Positions 1 through 5,513 of a stretch of 10,865 nucleotides of DNA are shown here, in pieces. The number at the start of each line of letters is the position of its first letter. Position 1 is the stretch's first letter. Below the pieces are notes generated by a model. The model saw only the letters and a program-made list of their open reading frames with translations. It was not told the DNA's origin and did not search any database. The DNA is from Oscillospiraceae bacterium. Its GTDB lineage: Bacteria > Bacillota_A > Clostridia > Oscillospirales > Oscillospiraceae. The DNA is taken from contig JAFYCC010000061.1 of the NCBI GenBank assembly GCA_017539885.1, positions 1-10,865 on the forward strand, written 5' to 3'. Made by a program: the position numbers and the translations under genes.

Positions 1-1
1 C

Positions 2-745
2 AATCAGAACGAAGACGCACGTCTCGTTCTCAACGCGGATGATCCGCATACGCCTGAACTGAAGGACTCGGCACCATCGCGTGTTCGACTGTTCAGCCGC
101 AGACATGTCGTCGACGACGGCGCATATGCACTGGACGGCGTGATTTATCTCGCGCATAACGGCAAGGCGGAGAGGCTTATGGATGCCGCTGAGATCCGGA
201 TCCCCGGACTGCATAATGTAGAAAACTATCTTGCGGCTTTTGCCGCGCTCGACGGATTGGTGAGTCCGGATGCGATGCGGACTGTCGCGAAACGCTTCGG
301 CGGCGTGGAGCACCGAATCGAGTTCATCCGCGAGCTGCGCGGCGTGCGTTTTTACAACGACTCGATCGCTTCAAGCCCGACGAGAACGATCGCAGGCCTG
401 CGCTCTTTCCAGAAGAAACCGATCCTCATCGCGGGCGGGTATGACAAGCATATCCCGTTCGATGAGCTGGGCGTGGAGATCGTGCAGCGCGTGAAGGCGC
501 TCTGCCTGAACGGCCTTACTGCTGAGAAGATCCGTGAGGCGGTCGTTAACGCACCGGGCTACGATCCGCAGAAGCTGCCGGTCTATATGGACGACAACTT
601 CGATGCGTCCGTGGATCGGGCCGTATCCATCGCACGGGAAGGAGACATCGTCCTGATGTCACCGGCCTGCGCGGCGTTTGATCAATTCAAAAACTTTGCC
701 GTTCGCGGCGATCACTTCCGCGAGCGCATCAACAATTTGGAGTGA
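2..745 (+). CDS. murD: UDP-N-acetylmuramoylalanine--D-glutamate ligase MurD, C-terminal part (5' truncated)
   Basis: Cytoplasmic ATP-dependent ligase that adds D-glutamate to UDP-MurNAc-L-Ala in peptidoglycan precursor synthesis. The frame is open from base 2 with no start, so the N-terminal part lies upstream; 247 residues remain of a family usually near 450. Visible landmarks are the end of the central ATPase domain (NADDPHT near base 35, then GLHNVENYLAA) and the full C-terminal domain with EHRIEFI, NDSIASSPTRT (from base 356), ILIAGGYDKH and the closing block MSPACAAFDQFKNF. The order and spacing of these motifs are those of MurD rather than MurC, MurE or MurF. Odd point: most MurD proteins have DSKATN where this one has DSIASS, so the lysine is isoleucine. 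I recall similar DSIA forms in clostridial MurD but cannot check this here. No other division or cell-wall cluster gene follows; an M42 peptidase starts 5 nt after the stop. Confidence 0.93.
   Translation, partial: NQNEDARLVLNADDPHTPELKDSAPSRVRLFSRRHVVDDGAYALDGVIYLAHNGKAERLMDAAEIRIPGLHNVENYLAAFAALDGLVSPDAMRTVAKRFGGVEHRIEFIRELRGVRFYNDSIASSPTRTIAGLRSFQKKPILIAGGYDKHIPFDELGVEIVQRVKALCLNGLTAEKIREAVVNAPGYDPQKLPVYMDDNFDASVDRAVSIAREGDIVLMSPACAAFDQFKNFAVRGDHFRERINNLE
739..744 (+). promoter_or_regulatory. Ribosome binding site that sets the start of the first M42 peptidase
   Basis: GGAGTG lies 6 nt before ATG 751 and overlaps the murD stop codon (743-745). It favours ATG 751 over the in-frame GTG at 742, which would lie inside this site. 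The arrangement suggests that ribosomes ending murD feed the next gene. Confidence 0.6.
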
Positions 746-750
746 AGGCA

Positions 751-1779
751 ATGGAAACAAAAGAACTGATTCGGGAACTGTCCGCACTTGGCGGCCCCTC
801 CGGCTTCGAGGCGCCGGCCGCTGCGCGTATCGCCGAGCTGCTGCGTCCGCTTGCCGACGAGGTGAAAACCGACCGTATGGGCAACGTGATCGCTGTGAAG
901 TCCTGCGGCACGCCGAACGCGAGAAGACTGATGCTCGAAGCGCACATGGATGAGATCGGACTGATCGTGACAGGGTATGACAAGGGCTTTCTGCGCTTCG
1001 CAACTCTCGGCGGCGTCGATCCGCGCATGCTTCCGGCACTGGAAGTGCGCGTGCTGGCCGACGAACCCTGCTACGGCGTCATCGACACCATGCCGCCGCA
1101 TGTGCTTTCAGCGGAGGAGATGGACAAGGCTTTCGCGGCAGACAAGCTTCGCATCAACGTCGGCATGGCGGAAGATGAAGCGAAAGCGCGTATTCCGCTC
1201 GGAACGCCTGTCGTCTTCGCCACCGGATGCACGGAACTCGGCGAGACGCGTCTTTGCGGAAAGTCTCTGGACGACCGTGCCTGCGTCGCGATCCTGATCA
1301 AAACTCTGGAGGCCGTTCAGAACGATAAACTCGATATGGATCTGATCCTCCTTATTTCCACGCAGGAAGAGGTCGGCGGACGCGGCGCTACGACGGGAAC
1401 GTTTGCCATGGATCCGGATTACGCCGTGGCCGTGGACGTGACGCACGCACATACGCCGGACGCAAAGAAATCCGAGACGCTGGAGATGTGCGGAGGCGCC
1501 GCCATCGGCGTCGGACCGAATATGAACCACAACATCACCAACGCGCTCATCGGTATCGCAAAAGAGAACAACTGGCCGTATCAGATCGAAGTCATGCGCG
1601 GCAGCAGCGGCACAGACGGCTGGGAGATCCAGATCAGCAGGGAGGGCGTCTCTACGGCTGTCGTCTCGCTGCCGCTCCGGTATATGCATACGCCTGTCGA
1701 AGTGATCGATGTCGAGGACGCGGAAAACATCATCCGGCTCCTCGCGGAGCTCGTGCGCAAAGCAGGGGAGGTGCTGTGA
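751..1779 (+). CDS. M42 family metallo-aminopeptidase (first of tandem pair)
   Basis: Predicted cytoplasmic di-metal aminopeptidase of MEROPS family M42 (glutamyl aminopeptidase/TET/FrvX group), which in known members forms hollow dodecamers that trim peptides from the N-terminus. It has 342 residues, normal for the family, and no signal peptide. Active-site elements seen are H65 and D67 in EAHMDEIG, the bridging-metal aspartate in KSLDDRA (D174), the general base and ligand pair E206-E207 in STQEEVGGRGA, D229 in VAVDVTHA, and H313 in YMHTPVE. The SSGTDG and SREGV segments near 286-300 are also typical. All expected metal ligands are present, so it should be active. It lies 5 nt after murD and 1 nt before a second M42 gene. 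Substrate preference cannot be read from the sequence; the Asp at 229 differs from the Glu in its neighbour. Confidence 0.93.
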   Translation: METKELIRELSALGGPSGFEAPAAARIAELLRPLADEVKTDRMGNVIAVKSCGTPNARRLMLEAHMDEIGLIVTGYDKGFLRFATLGGVDPRMLPALEVRVLADEPCYGVIDTMPPHVLSAEEMDKAFAADKLRINVGMAEDEAKARIPLGTPVVFATGCTELGETRLCGKSLDDRACVAILIKTLEAVQNDKLDMDLILLISTQEEVGGRGATTGTFAMDPDYAVAVDVTHAHTPDAKKSETLEMCGGAAIGVGPNMNHNITNALIGIAKENNWPYQIEVMRGSSGTDGWEIQISREGVSTAVVSLPLRYMHTPVEVIDVEDAENIIRLLAELVRKAGEVL

Positions 1780-1780
1780 G

Positions 1781-2806
1781 ATGATAGAAACACTCAAAAC
1801 ACTGTGCATGCTCAGCGGCGTATCTGGCATGGAAGACGAGGTGCGCGACTACATTCTCGAGCGCGCAATGCCCTTCGCTGACGAAGTTCATACCGACGCC
1901 ATGGGCAATCTCATGGTTTTCAAAAAAGGTGCCGTTCACCTGGAACAGCGCATCATGCTCTGCGCGCATATGGACGAGGTCGGCCTGATCGTCACGCGTG
2001 TCGAAGACGAGGGCTATATCCGCTTCCAGTTCATCGGCGGCGTCGACCGCCGCGTCGTTCTCGGTAAACGCGTATTCATCGGACAGGACCGCATTCCCGG
2101 CGTGATCGGCGTCAAGGCGGTTCATCTCGTCGGCAAGGAAGAGCAGAAGAACGTGCCGAAAGTGGACGATCTGTATGTGGATATCGGCGCGAAGTCAAAG
2201 GAAGAAGCGCAGAAGCTCGTCCAGCTCGGCGACCGAGGTGTGTTCGACGAAAGCGTCGTTGTATTCGGCGACGGCTACATTAAGGCCAAGGCCATCGATG
2301 ACCGCAGCGGCTGCGCAGTCATGCTCAAGCTTCTTGAAGAGGAACTTCCATGTGATACCTGGTTTGCTTTTACGGTGCAGGAGGAAGTCGGCACACGCGG
2401 CGCACACGGAGCTGCGTTCCGGCTGAAACCGGATATCGCGCTCGTCCTTGAAGGGACTACCGCTGCTGATCTGCCTTACGTTGAGGAAGGCAAGCAGATC
2501 TGCCGTCTTGGAAAAGGCCCCGTGATCACGTTCATGGACCGTGGCACGATCTACGACAGAGAGCTCCGTGCGATGCTGATCCGACTTGCTGAAGAGAACG
2601 GCATCGTATGGCAGACCAAGGAACAGATCGCCGGCGGCACGGACGGCAGCGCCATTCAGCGCAGCCGGGAGGGCGTCAGAACGGCGATCATCGCGACGGC
2701 CGTACGGAATATCCATTCGCCTGTGAGCGTGGCGCATACGGGCGATGCAGAAAGTGTACTCAGACTTGCGAGGCTGTTCCTGCATGAAATGGGGAAGCGG
2801 GCATGA
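1781..2806 (+). CDS. M42 family metallo-aminopeptidase (second of tandem pair)
   Basis: A second cytoplasmic M42 aminopeptidase, 341 residues. ATG 1781 was chosen because GGGGAGGTG (1765-1773) precedes it at good spacing and the protein then opens like the family (TLCMLSGVSGMEDEVRDYI). Metal and catalytic residues visible are H63 and D65 in CAHMDEVG, D173 in KAIDDRSG, E201-E202 in VQEEVGTRGAHG, E224 in LVLEGTTAAD and H312 in NIHSPVS. The ligand that is Asp in the first copy is Glu here, and similarity between the two outside the motifs is modest, so this is an old paralogue pair and not a recent duplication. Its TGA overlaps the next ATG (ATGA at 2803-2806), which points to translational coupling with the PF06838 gene. 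Exact substrate is unknown. Confidence 0.93.
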   Translation: MIETLKTLCMLSGVSGMEDEVRDYILERAMPFADEVHTDAMGNLMVFKKGAVHLEQRIMLCAHMDEVGLIVTRVEDEGYIRFQFIGGVDRRVVLGKRVFIGQDRIPGVIGVKAVHLVGKEEQKNVPKVDDLYVDIGAKSKEEAQKLVQLGDRGVFDESVVVFGDGYIKAKAIDDRSGCAVMLKLLEEELPCDTWFAFTVQEEVGTRGAHGAAFRLKPDIALVLEGTTAADLPYVEEGKQICRLGKGPVITFMDRGTIYDRELRAMLIRLAEENGIVWQTKEQIAGGTDGSAIQRSREGVRTAIIATAVRNIHSPVSVAHTGDAESVLRLARLFLHEMGKRA

Positions 2807-4053
2807 GAAAGATCTCATCCGAACTTCTCGCGCTTTCGGAAAAAGCGGAGGAATCCCTTCGCGACCGCTTCCGGGAGATTGACAGCTGTGCGCTGGAGAA
2901 TACGGCGCGCGTACTCGAGGCGTTTCAGGCGCAGCGCGTTTCGGACGCCTGCTTCGGAGGAACGACAGGCTACGGTTACGATGACGTCGGACGCGAGACG
3001 CTTGAAAAGATCTATGCGCAGGTCTTCGGCGCTGAAGCGGCGCTCGTCCGGGTCGGACTGGTCAACGGTACGCATGCGATCACTACGGCGCTGTTCGCGG
3101 CTGCTGAACCCGGGAAAAAGATCCTGTCGGTCACGGGATTGCCTTACGATACGCTGCGGACGGTTATCGGCATCTCCGGCAGCGAGCATGGAACGCTGAA
3201 GTACTACGGCGTCGGCTATGCGCAGGTCGATCTCGCCCGGGACGGCGGTGCGGATATCCCTGCGATCCGCAAAGCTGCGGCGGACAGGGAAGTGTGCGCT
3301 GTCACGATCCAGCGCTCGCGCGGCTATGGACAGCGCCGTGCACTGACGGTGGAGGAGATCGGGGAAATCTGCAGCGCAGTACGTGAAGTCAATCCGGACG
3401 CGTGGATCGTCGTGGATAATTGCTACGGGGAATTTACCCAGACGCTTGAACCGACACACGTCGGCGCCGACCTGATCGCCGGTTCTCTGATCAAGAATCC
3501 CGGCGGCGGACTTGCGCCTGCGGGAGGATATGTCGCCGGTAAGCGCGTTCTCGTGGAACGCGCGGCTGCACGGATGACCACTCCTGGCATCGGCGGAGAG
3601 TGCGGCGCAACGCTCGGAAACAACAGACTTCTGTTTCAGGGCCTCTTCCAGGCGCCGCACACGGTCGCGCAGGCGCTGAAAACGGCGGCTTTCTGCGCGG
3701 CGATCCTGACACAGCTGGGCTTCCGCACGGAGCCGGGACCGCTCGATCCCAGACCGGATATCATCCAGACGATCGAGCTGGGGAGCGCGGAGAACATGGA
3801 GCGCTTCTGCACGGGCATACAGTCCGCTTCTCCGGTGGACAGTTATGTCAGACCCGAACCCTGGCAGATGCCGGGATATGACTGTCCCGTCATCATGGCG
3901 GCCGGCACGTTCGTTCAGGGGTCGTCCATAGAAATGAGCTGCGACGGCCCGATCCGTGAGCCTTACGCTGTTTATCTGCAGGGTGGCCTGACCTATGAGG
4001 CGGGTAAGCTCGGCATCCTCAGCGCGATCGGCGAAATGCTGGATAAATCATAA
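2803..4053 (+). CDS. PLP-dependent enzyme of the PF06838 (methionine gamma-lyase-like / 'aluminum resistance', YnbB) family
   Basis: Fold-type I pyridoxal-phosphate enzyme of 416 residues, the normal length for this family. The PLP site is clear: ALVRVGLVNGTHAI (about 80-93) as the phosphate/cofactor region, D205 in IVVDNCYGEF contacting the pyridine nitrogen, and the Schiff-base lysine K231 in GSLIKNPGGGLAPAGGYVAG (codon 3493-3495). FGGTTGYGYDD (51-61) and the C-terminal MSCDGPIREPYAVYLQGGLTY are further family hallmarks. The names methionine gamma-lyase family and aluminum resistance protein come from homology and an old plant-related observation; the true substrate is not settled for the family. 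The gene overlaps the upstream M42 stop by 4 nt, so it is probably the last gene of the murD-M42-M42 transcript. A role in C-S bond cleavage of amino acids freed by the peptidases is possible but only inferred. Confidence 0.92.
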   Translation: MRKISSELLALSEKAEESLRDRFREIDSCALENTARVLEAFQAQRVSDACFGGTTGYGYDDVGRETLEKIYAQVFGAEAALVRVGLVNGTHAITTALFAAAEPGKKILSVTGLPYDTLRTVIGISGSEHGTLKYYGVGYAQVDLARDGGADIPAIRKAAADREVCAVTIQRSRGYGQRRALTVEEIGEICSAVREVNPDAWIVVDNCYGEFTQTLEPTHVGADLIAGSLIKNPGGGLAPAGGYVAGKRVLVERAAARMTTPGIGGECGATLGNNRLLFQGLFQAPHTVAQALKTAAFCAAILTQLGFRTEPGPLDPRPDIIQTIELGSAENMERFCTGIQSASPVDSYVRPEPWQMPGYDCPVIMAAGTFVQGSSIEMSCDGPIREPYAVYLQGGLTYEAGKLGILSAIGEMLDKS

Positions 4054-4117
4054 ATCCTGGACGATCCGGAAGAGGGCCGATCATTCAAGCAGAACAGACA
4101 TTGAGCTGCCTGAAGTC

Positions 4118-4146
4118 TTGAATTTTCAACATGCATATGATAGAAT
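4118..4146 (+). promoter_or_regulatory. Sigma-A-type promoter with extended -10 for the aquaporin gene
   Basis: TTGAAT (4118-4123) and TAGAAT (4141-4146) are separated by 17 bp, and TGA directly before the -10 (4138-4140) fits the extended -10 pattern TGn. Transcription should start near 4153, giving a leader of about 22 nt that holds little more than the ribosome binding site. This makes the aquaporin a separate unit from the cluster upstream. Confidence 0.72.
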
Positions 4147-4160
4147 CAGACAAACCAATT

Positions 4161-4167
4161 AGGAGGG
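4161..4167 (+). promoter_or_regulatory. Strong ribosome binding site before the GTG start of the aquaporin
   Basis: AGGAGGG matches the anti-Shine-Dalgarno almost completely and lies 7 nt before GTG 4175. It supports GTG as the true start although no ATG is available nearby in frame. Confidence 0.75.
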
Positions 4168-4174
4168 ATGTCCC

Positions 4175-4870
4175 GTGAAAAAGTATCTCGCAGAATGCAT
4201 CGGCACCGCTGTTCTCGTGATCCTAGGCTGCGGCACCGCCATGCTCGTCGGATGTGACGCTGCCAGCGGCGGCGGCTACATCCTCACAGCGCTCGCGTTC
4301 GGCCTCTCCATCGTCGCGCTGGCCTATTCCGTCGGCAACATCTCCGGCTGCCACATCAATCCCGCCGTGTCTCTGGGCGTGCTGCTCAGCGGCGGCATGA
4401 AGGGCAAGGAGTTCGTCGGCTATGTCGTTTCCCAGGTCATCGGCGCGCTCATCGGCGCCGGTATCCTGGCCGCGATCTTCTCGCTTGGCGGCGTGAAGGA
4501 CATGACGGGCGGCTTCGGGTCCAACGGGCTCGCGGGCGTTGGCGGCAACGCGATCGCCGGCCTGATCGTCGAGATCGTACTGACCTTCATCTTCGTGCTC
4601 TGCATCCTCGGCGTGACTTCCAAGCGCGCGAAGCACGGCTCGTTCGGGGGCCTCGTGATCGGCCTGACCCTTACCGGCGTCCACATTCTCGGAATCGGCC
4701 TGACGGGCACCTCCGTCAACCCGGCCAGAAGCATCGGCCCTGCCATCGCCGCTGCGATCGCTGGCAACATGGACGCGCTCGCCTGCGTCTGGGTCTTCAT
4801 TGTCGGACCGCTGGTCGGCGCCGCGCTCGCCGCAGTCGTCTACAAGGGACTGGAAGGCAAGAAACAGTAA
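4175..4870 (+). CDS. aqpZ: Aquaporin Z-like water channel (MIP family)
   Basis: Inner-membrane channel protein of 231 residues, the size of E. coli AqpZ. Six hydrophobic spans are visible at about 4-25, 36-54, 82-104, 125-147, 156-175 and 201-223, with the two half-helix loops carrying N62-P63-A64 (CHINPAVSLG) and N182-P183-A184 (TSVNPARSIGPA). Aligning to AqpZ by eye, the aromatic/arginine filter is F42, H170, T179 and R185, the water-selective set; a glycerol facilitator would be expected to have W, G, F and R. This supports a water channel and argues against GlpF, and no glpK or glpD lies nearby. Translation begins at GTG. The gene is a single-gene unit with its own promoter (4118-4146) and a strong terminator (4886-4923). 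The lysine-rich C-terminus is short, as is normal. A role in osmotic adjustment is likely but inferred. Confidence 0.95.
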   Translation: MKKYLAECIGTAVLVILGCGTAMLVGCDAASGGGYILTALAFGLSIVALAYSVGNISGCHINPAVSLGVLLSGGMKGKEFVGYVVSQVIGALIGAGILAAIFSLGGVKDMTGGFGSNGLAGVGGNAIAGLIVEIVLTFIFVLCILGVTSKRAKHGSFGGLVIGLTLTGVHILGIGLTGTSVNPARSIGPAIAAAIAGNMDALACVWVFIVGPLVGAALAAVVYKGLEGKKQ

Positions 4871-4885
4871 TCAGCTTATAATTCA

Positions 4886-4923
4886 TAAAGCCGTATCGGG
4901 AGACCGGTACGGCTTTAATATTT
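4886..4923 (+). terminator. Intrinsic terminator of the aquaporin gene
   Basis: AAAGCCGTATCGG (4887-4899) pairs with CCGGTACGGCTTT (4904-4916) in a 13-bp stem with one G-U pair and a GAGA tetraloop, plus one further T-A pair at the base. A T-rich run (TTTAATATTT, 4914-4923) follows. It begins 15 nt after the stop codon. Confidence 0.9.
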
Positions 4924-4953
4924 GGGGCGGAGTCGACTGGGATAACTGGTAAT

Positions 4954-4997
4954 CTGACCGGCCTGCAGAGCTCGTCAGCGGTCAGAATCTGTGCAGG
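4954..4997. other. Interleaved inverted repeats with pseudoknot-like layout
   Basis: CTGACCG (4954-4960) is complementary to CGGTCAG (4979-4985), and CCTGCA (4962-4967) is complementary to TGCAGG (4992-4997). The arms alternate, so the two stems can only form together as an H-type pseudoknot, with linkers of 1, 11 and 6 nt. The stretch lies between the aquaporin terminator and the ireB terminator and holds no credible gene. I see no clear promoter for it. It may be a small RNA, read-through sequence or chance. Confidence 0.35.
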
Positions 4998-5014
4998 ATA
5001 GAACCTCAAGTTAT

Positions 5015-5050
5015 AAAAAAGGCCGGCGTTCAGTCAAACACCGGCCTTTT
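5015..5050 (-). terminator. Intrinsic terminator of ireB, possibly working in both directions
   Basis: AAAAGGCCGG (5017-5026) and CCGGCCTTTT (5041-5050) form a perfect 10-bp stem with a 14-nt loop. On the - strand the stem ends in a run of six T (from A6 at 5015-5020), 11 nt after the ireB stop. On the + strand there are four T, so weaker two-way function is possible. Confidence 0.87.
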
Positions 5051-5061
5051 ATCACGGATAC

Positions 5062-5304
5062 TTATTGCTTCAGATAGCTTACGACAAGTTCGTGCAGCAG
5101 CTCATCACGGTCAAGGCGACAGATCAGACTGCGCGCACCGTTGTAATTCGTGATGTATGTGGGATCCTCAGAGAGAATATAGCCGACGATCTGATTGATG
5201 GGGTTATATCCCTTTACCTGAAGCGCGTTATACACGGAGGAAAGAATCTCCTTGATTTCGGTGCTGTTGTCGATCACGCTGAATTTGCGCGTCGCGTCCT
5301 CCAT
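5062..5304 (-). CDS. ireB: IreB family regulatory phosphoprotein (UPF0297)
   Basis: Small cytoplasmic protein of 80 residues, close to the usual 85-90. It is recognised by the family core: [27 protein letters not shown], then the [24 protein letters not shown]-terminus. In Enterococcus faecalis, IreB is phosphorylated on N-terminal threonines by the PASTA kinase IreK and dampens cephalosporin resistance. Here the N-terminus has a threonine at position 5 and serine at 9 as possible target sites, which is inference. ATG 5302-5304 is preceded on the - strand by AAAGGGGGAT (5320-5311). In many Firmicutes the gene sits with alaS, a ruvX/yqgF homologue and a DUF1292 gene; here it is alone, between its own promoter and terminator. 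The kinase gene is not in the window. Confidence 0.93.
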   Translation of the reverse strand: MEDATRKFSVIDNSTEIKEILSSVYNALQVKGYNPINQIVGYILSEDPTYITNYNGARSLICRLDRDELLHELVVSYLKQ

Positions 5305-5349
5305 GTTGAAATCCCCCTTTCAGATAGCTGTTGCTTTGCTTGCAAGTCT

Positions 5350-5377
5350 ATTATAGCAAAAAATATTTACGTGTAAA
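5350..5377 (-). promoter_or_regulatory. Sigma-A-type promoter for ireB
   Basis: On the - strand TTTACA (5377-5372) is followed after 16 bp by a consensus TATAAT (5355-5350) with an extended -10 TGC before it. Transcription should start near 5343, giving a leader of about 38 nt. The spacer is AT-rich. Confidence 0.8.
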
Positions 5378-5389
5378 GGCTTTGAATAT

Positions 5390-5421
5390 TACCATTTCGT
5401 TACAGATAAACAAAAATGGTA
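5390..5421. repeat. 8-bp inverted repeat upstream of the ireB promoter
   Basis: TACCATTT (5390-5397) and AAATGGTA (5414-5421) are perfect inverted copies separated by 16 bp; the half-site centres are 24 bp apart. Relative to the predicted ireB start they fall at about -47 to -78, where an activator or a DNA-looping dimer could bind. The surrounding sequence is AT-rich, so chance cannot be excluded. Confidence 0.4.
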
Positions 5422-5447
5422 GACATAATTCGTTAATTTCCACAGAC

Positions 5448-5492
5448 AGAAAGAAATAGCCGGTCGGGATTGCTTGTGATAACCCGACCGGC
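5448..5492 (-). terminator. Intrinsic terminator of the pheST operon
   Basis: GCCGGTCGGG (5459-5468) and CCCGACCGGC (5483-5492) make a perfect GC-rich 10-bp stem with a 14-nt loop, 21 nt beyond the pheT stop. On the - strand the stem is followed by TATTTCTTTCT, a broken T tract, so termination may be less complete than at the other two sites here. Confidence 0.78.
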
Positions 5493-5513
5493 AATCAATT
5501 CACTTTTCGACTC

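Noticed and set aside
742..750. Upstream GTG start for the first M42 peptidase
   Set aside because: It would overlap the murD stop and lie inside the GGAGTG ribosome binding site; ATG 751 is well spaced and gives the family N-terminus.
1108..1830. 240-codon open frame opposite the first M42 gene (- strand)
   Set aside because: Antisense shadow of a gene with intact active-site motifs; histidine- and arginine-rich composition typical of such shadows.
4084..4114. Possible terminator after the PF06838 gene (TTCAAGCAG with CTGCCTGAA)
   Set aside because: The stem has an internal mismatch, a 13-nt loop, low GC content and no adjacent T run. The transcript may end elsewhere or read through weakly into the aquaporin.
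4797..5009. 70-codon open frame on the - strand across the aquaporin end and terminator
   Set aside because: It runs through the intrinsic terminator and the aquaporin coding end, with no ribosome binding site or similarity.
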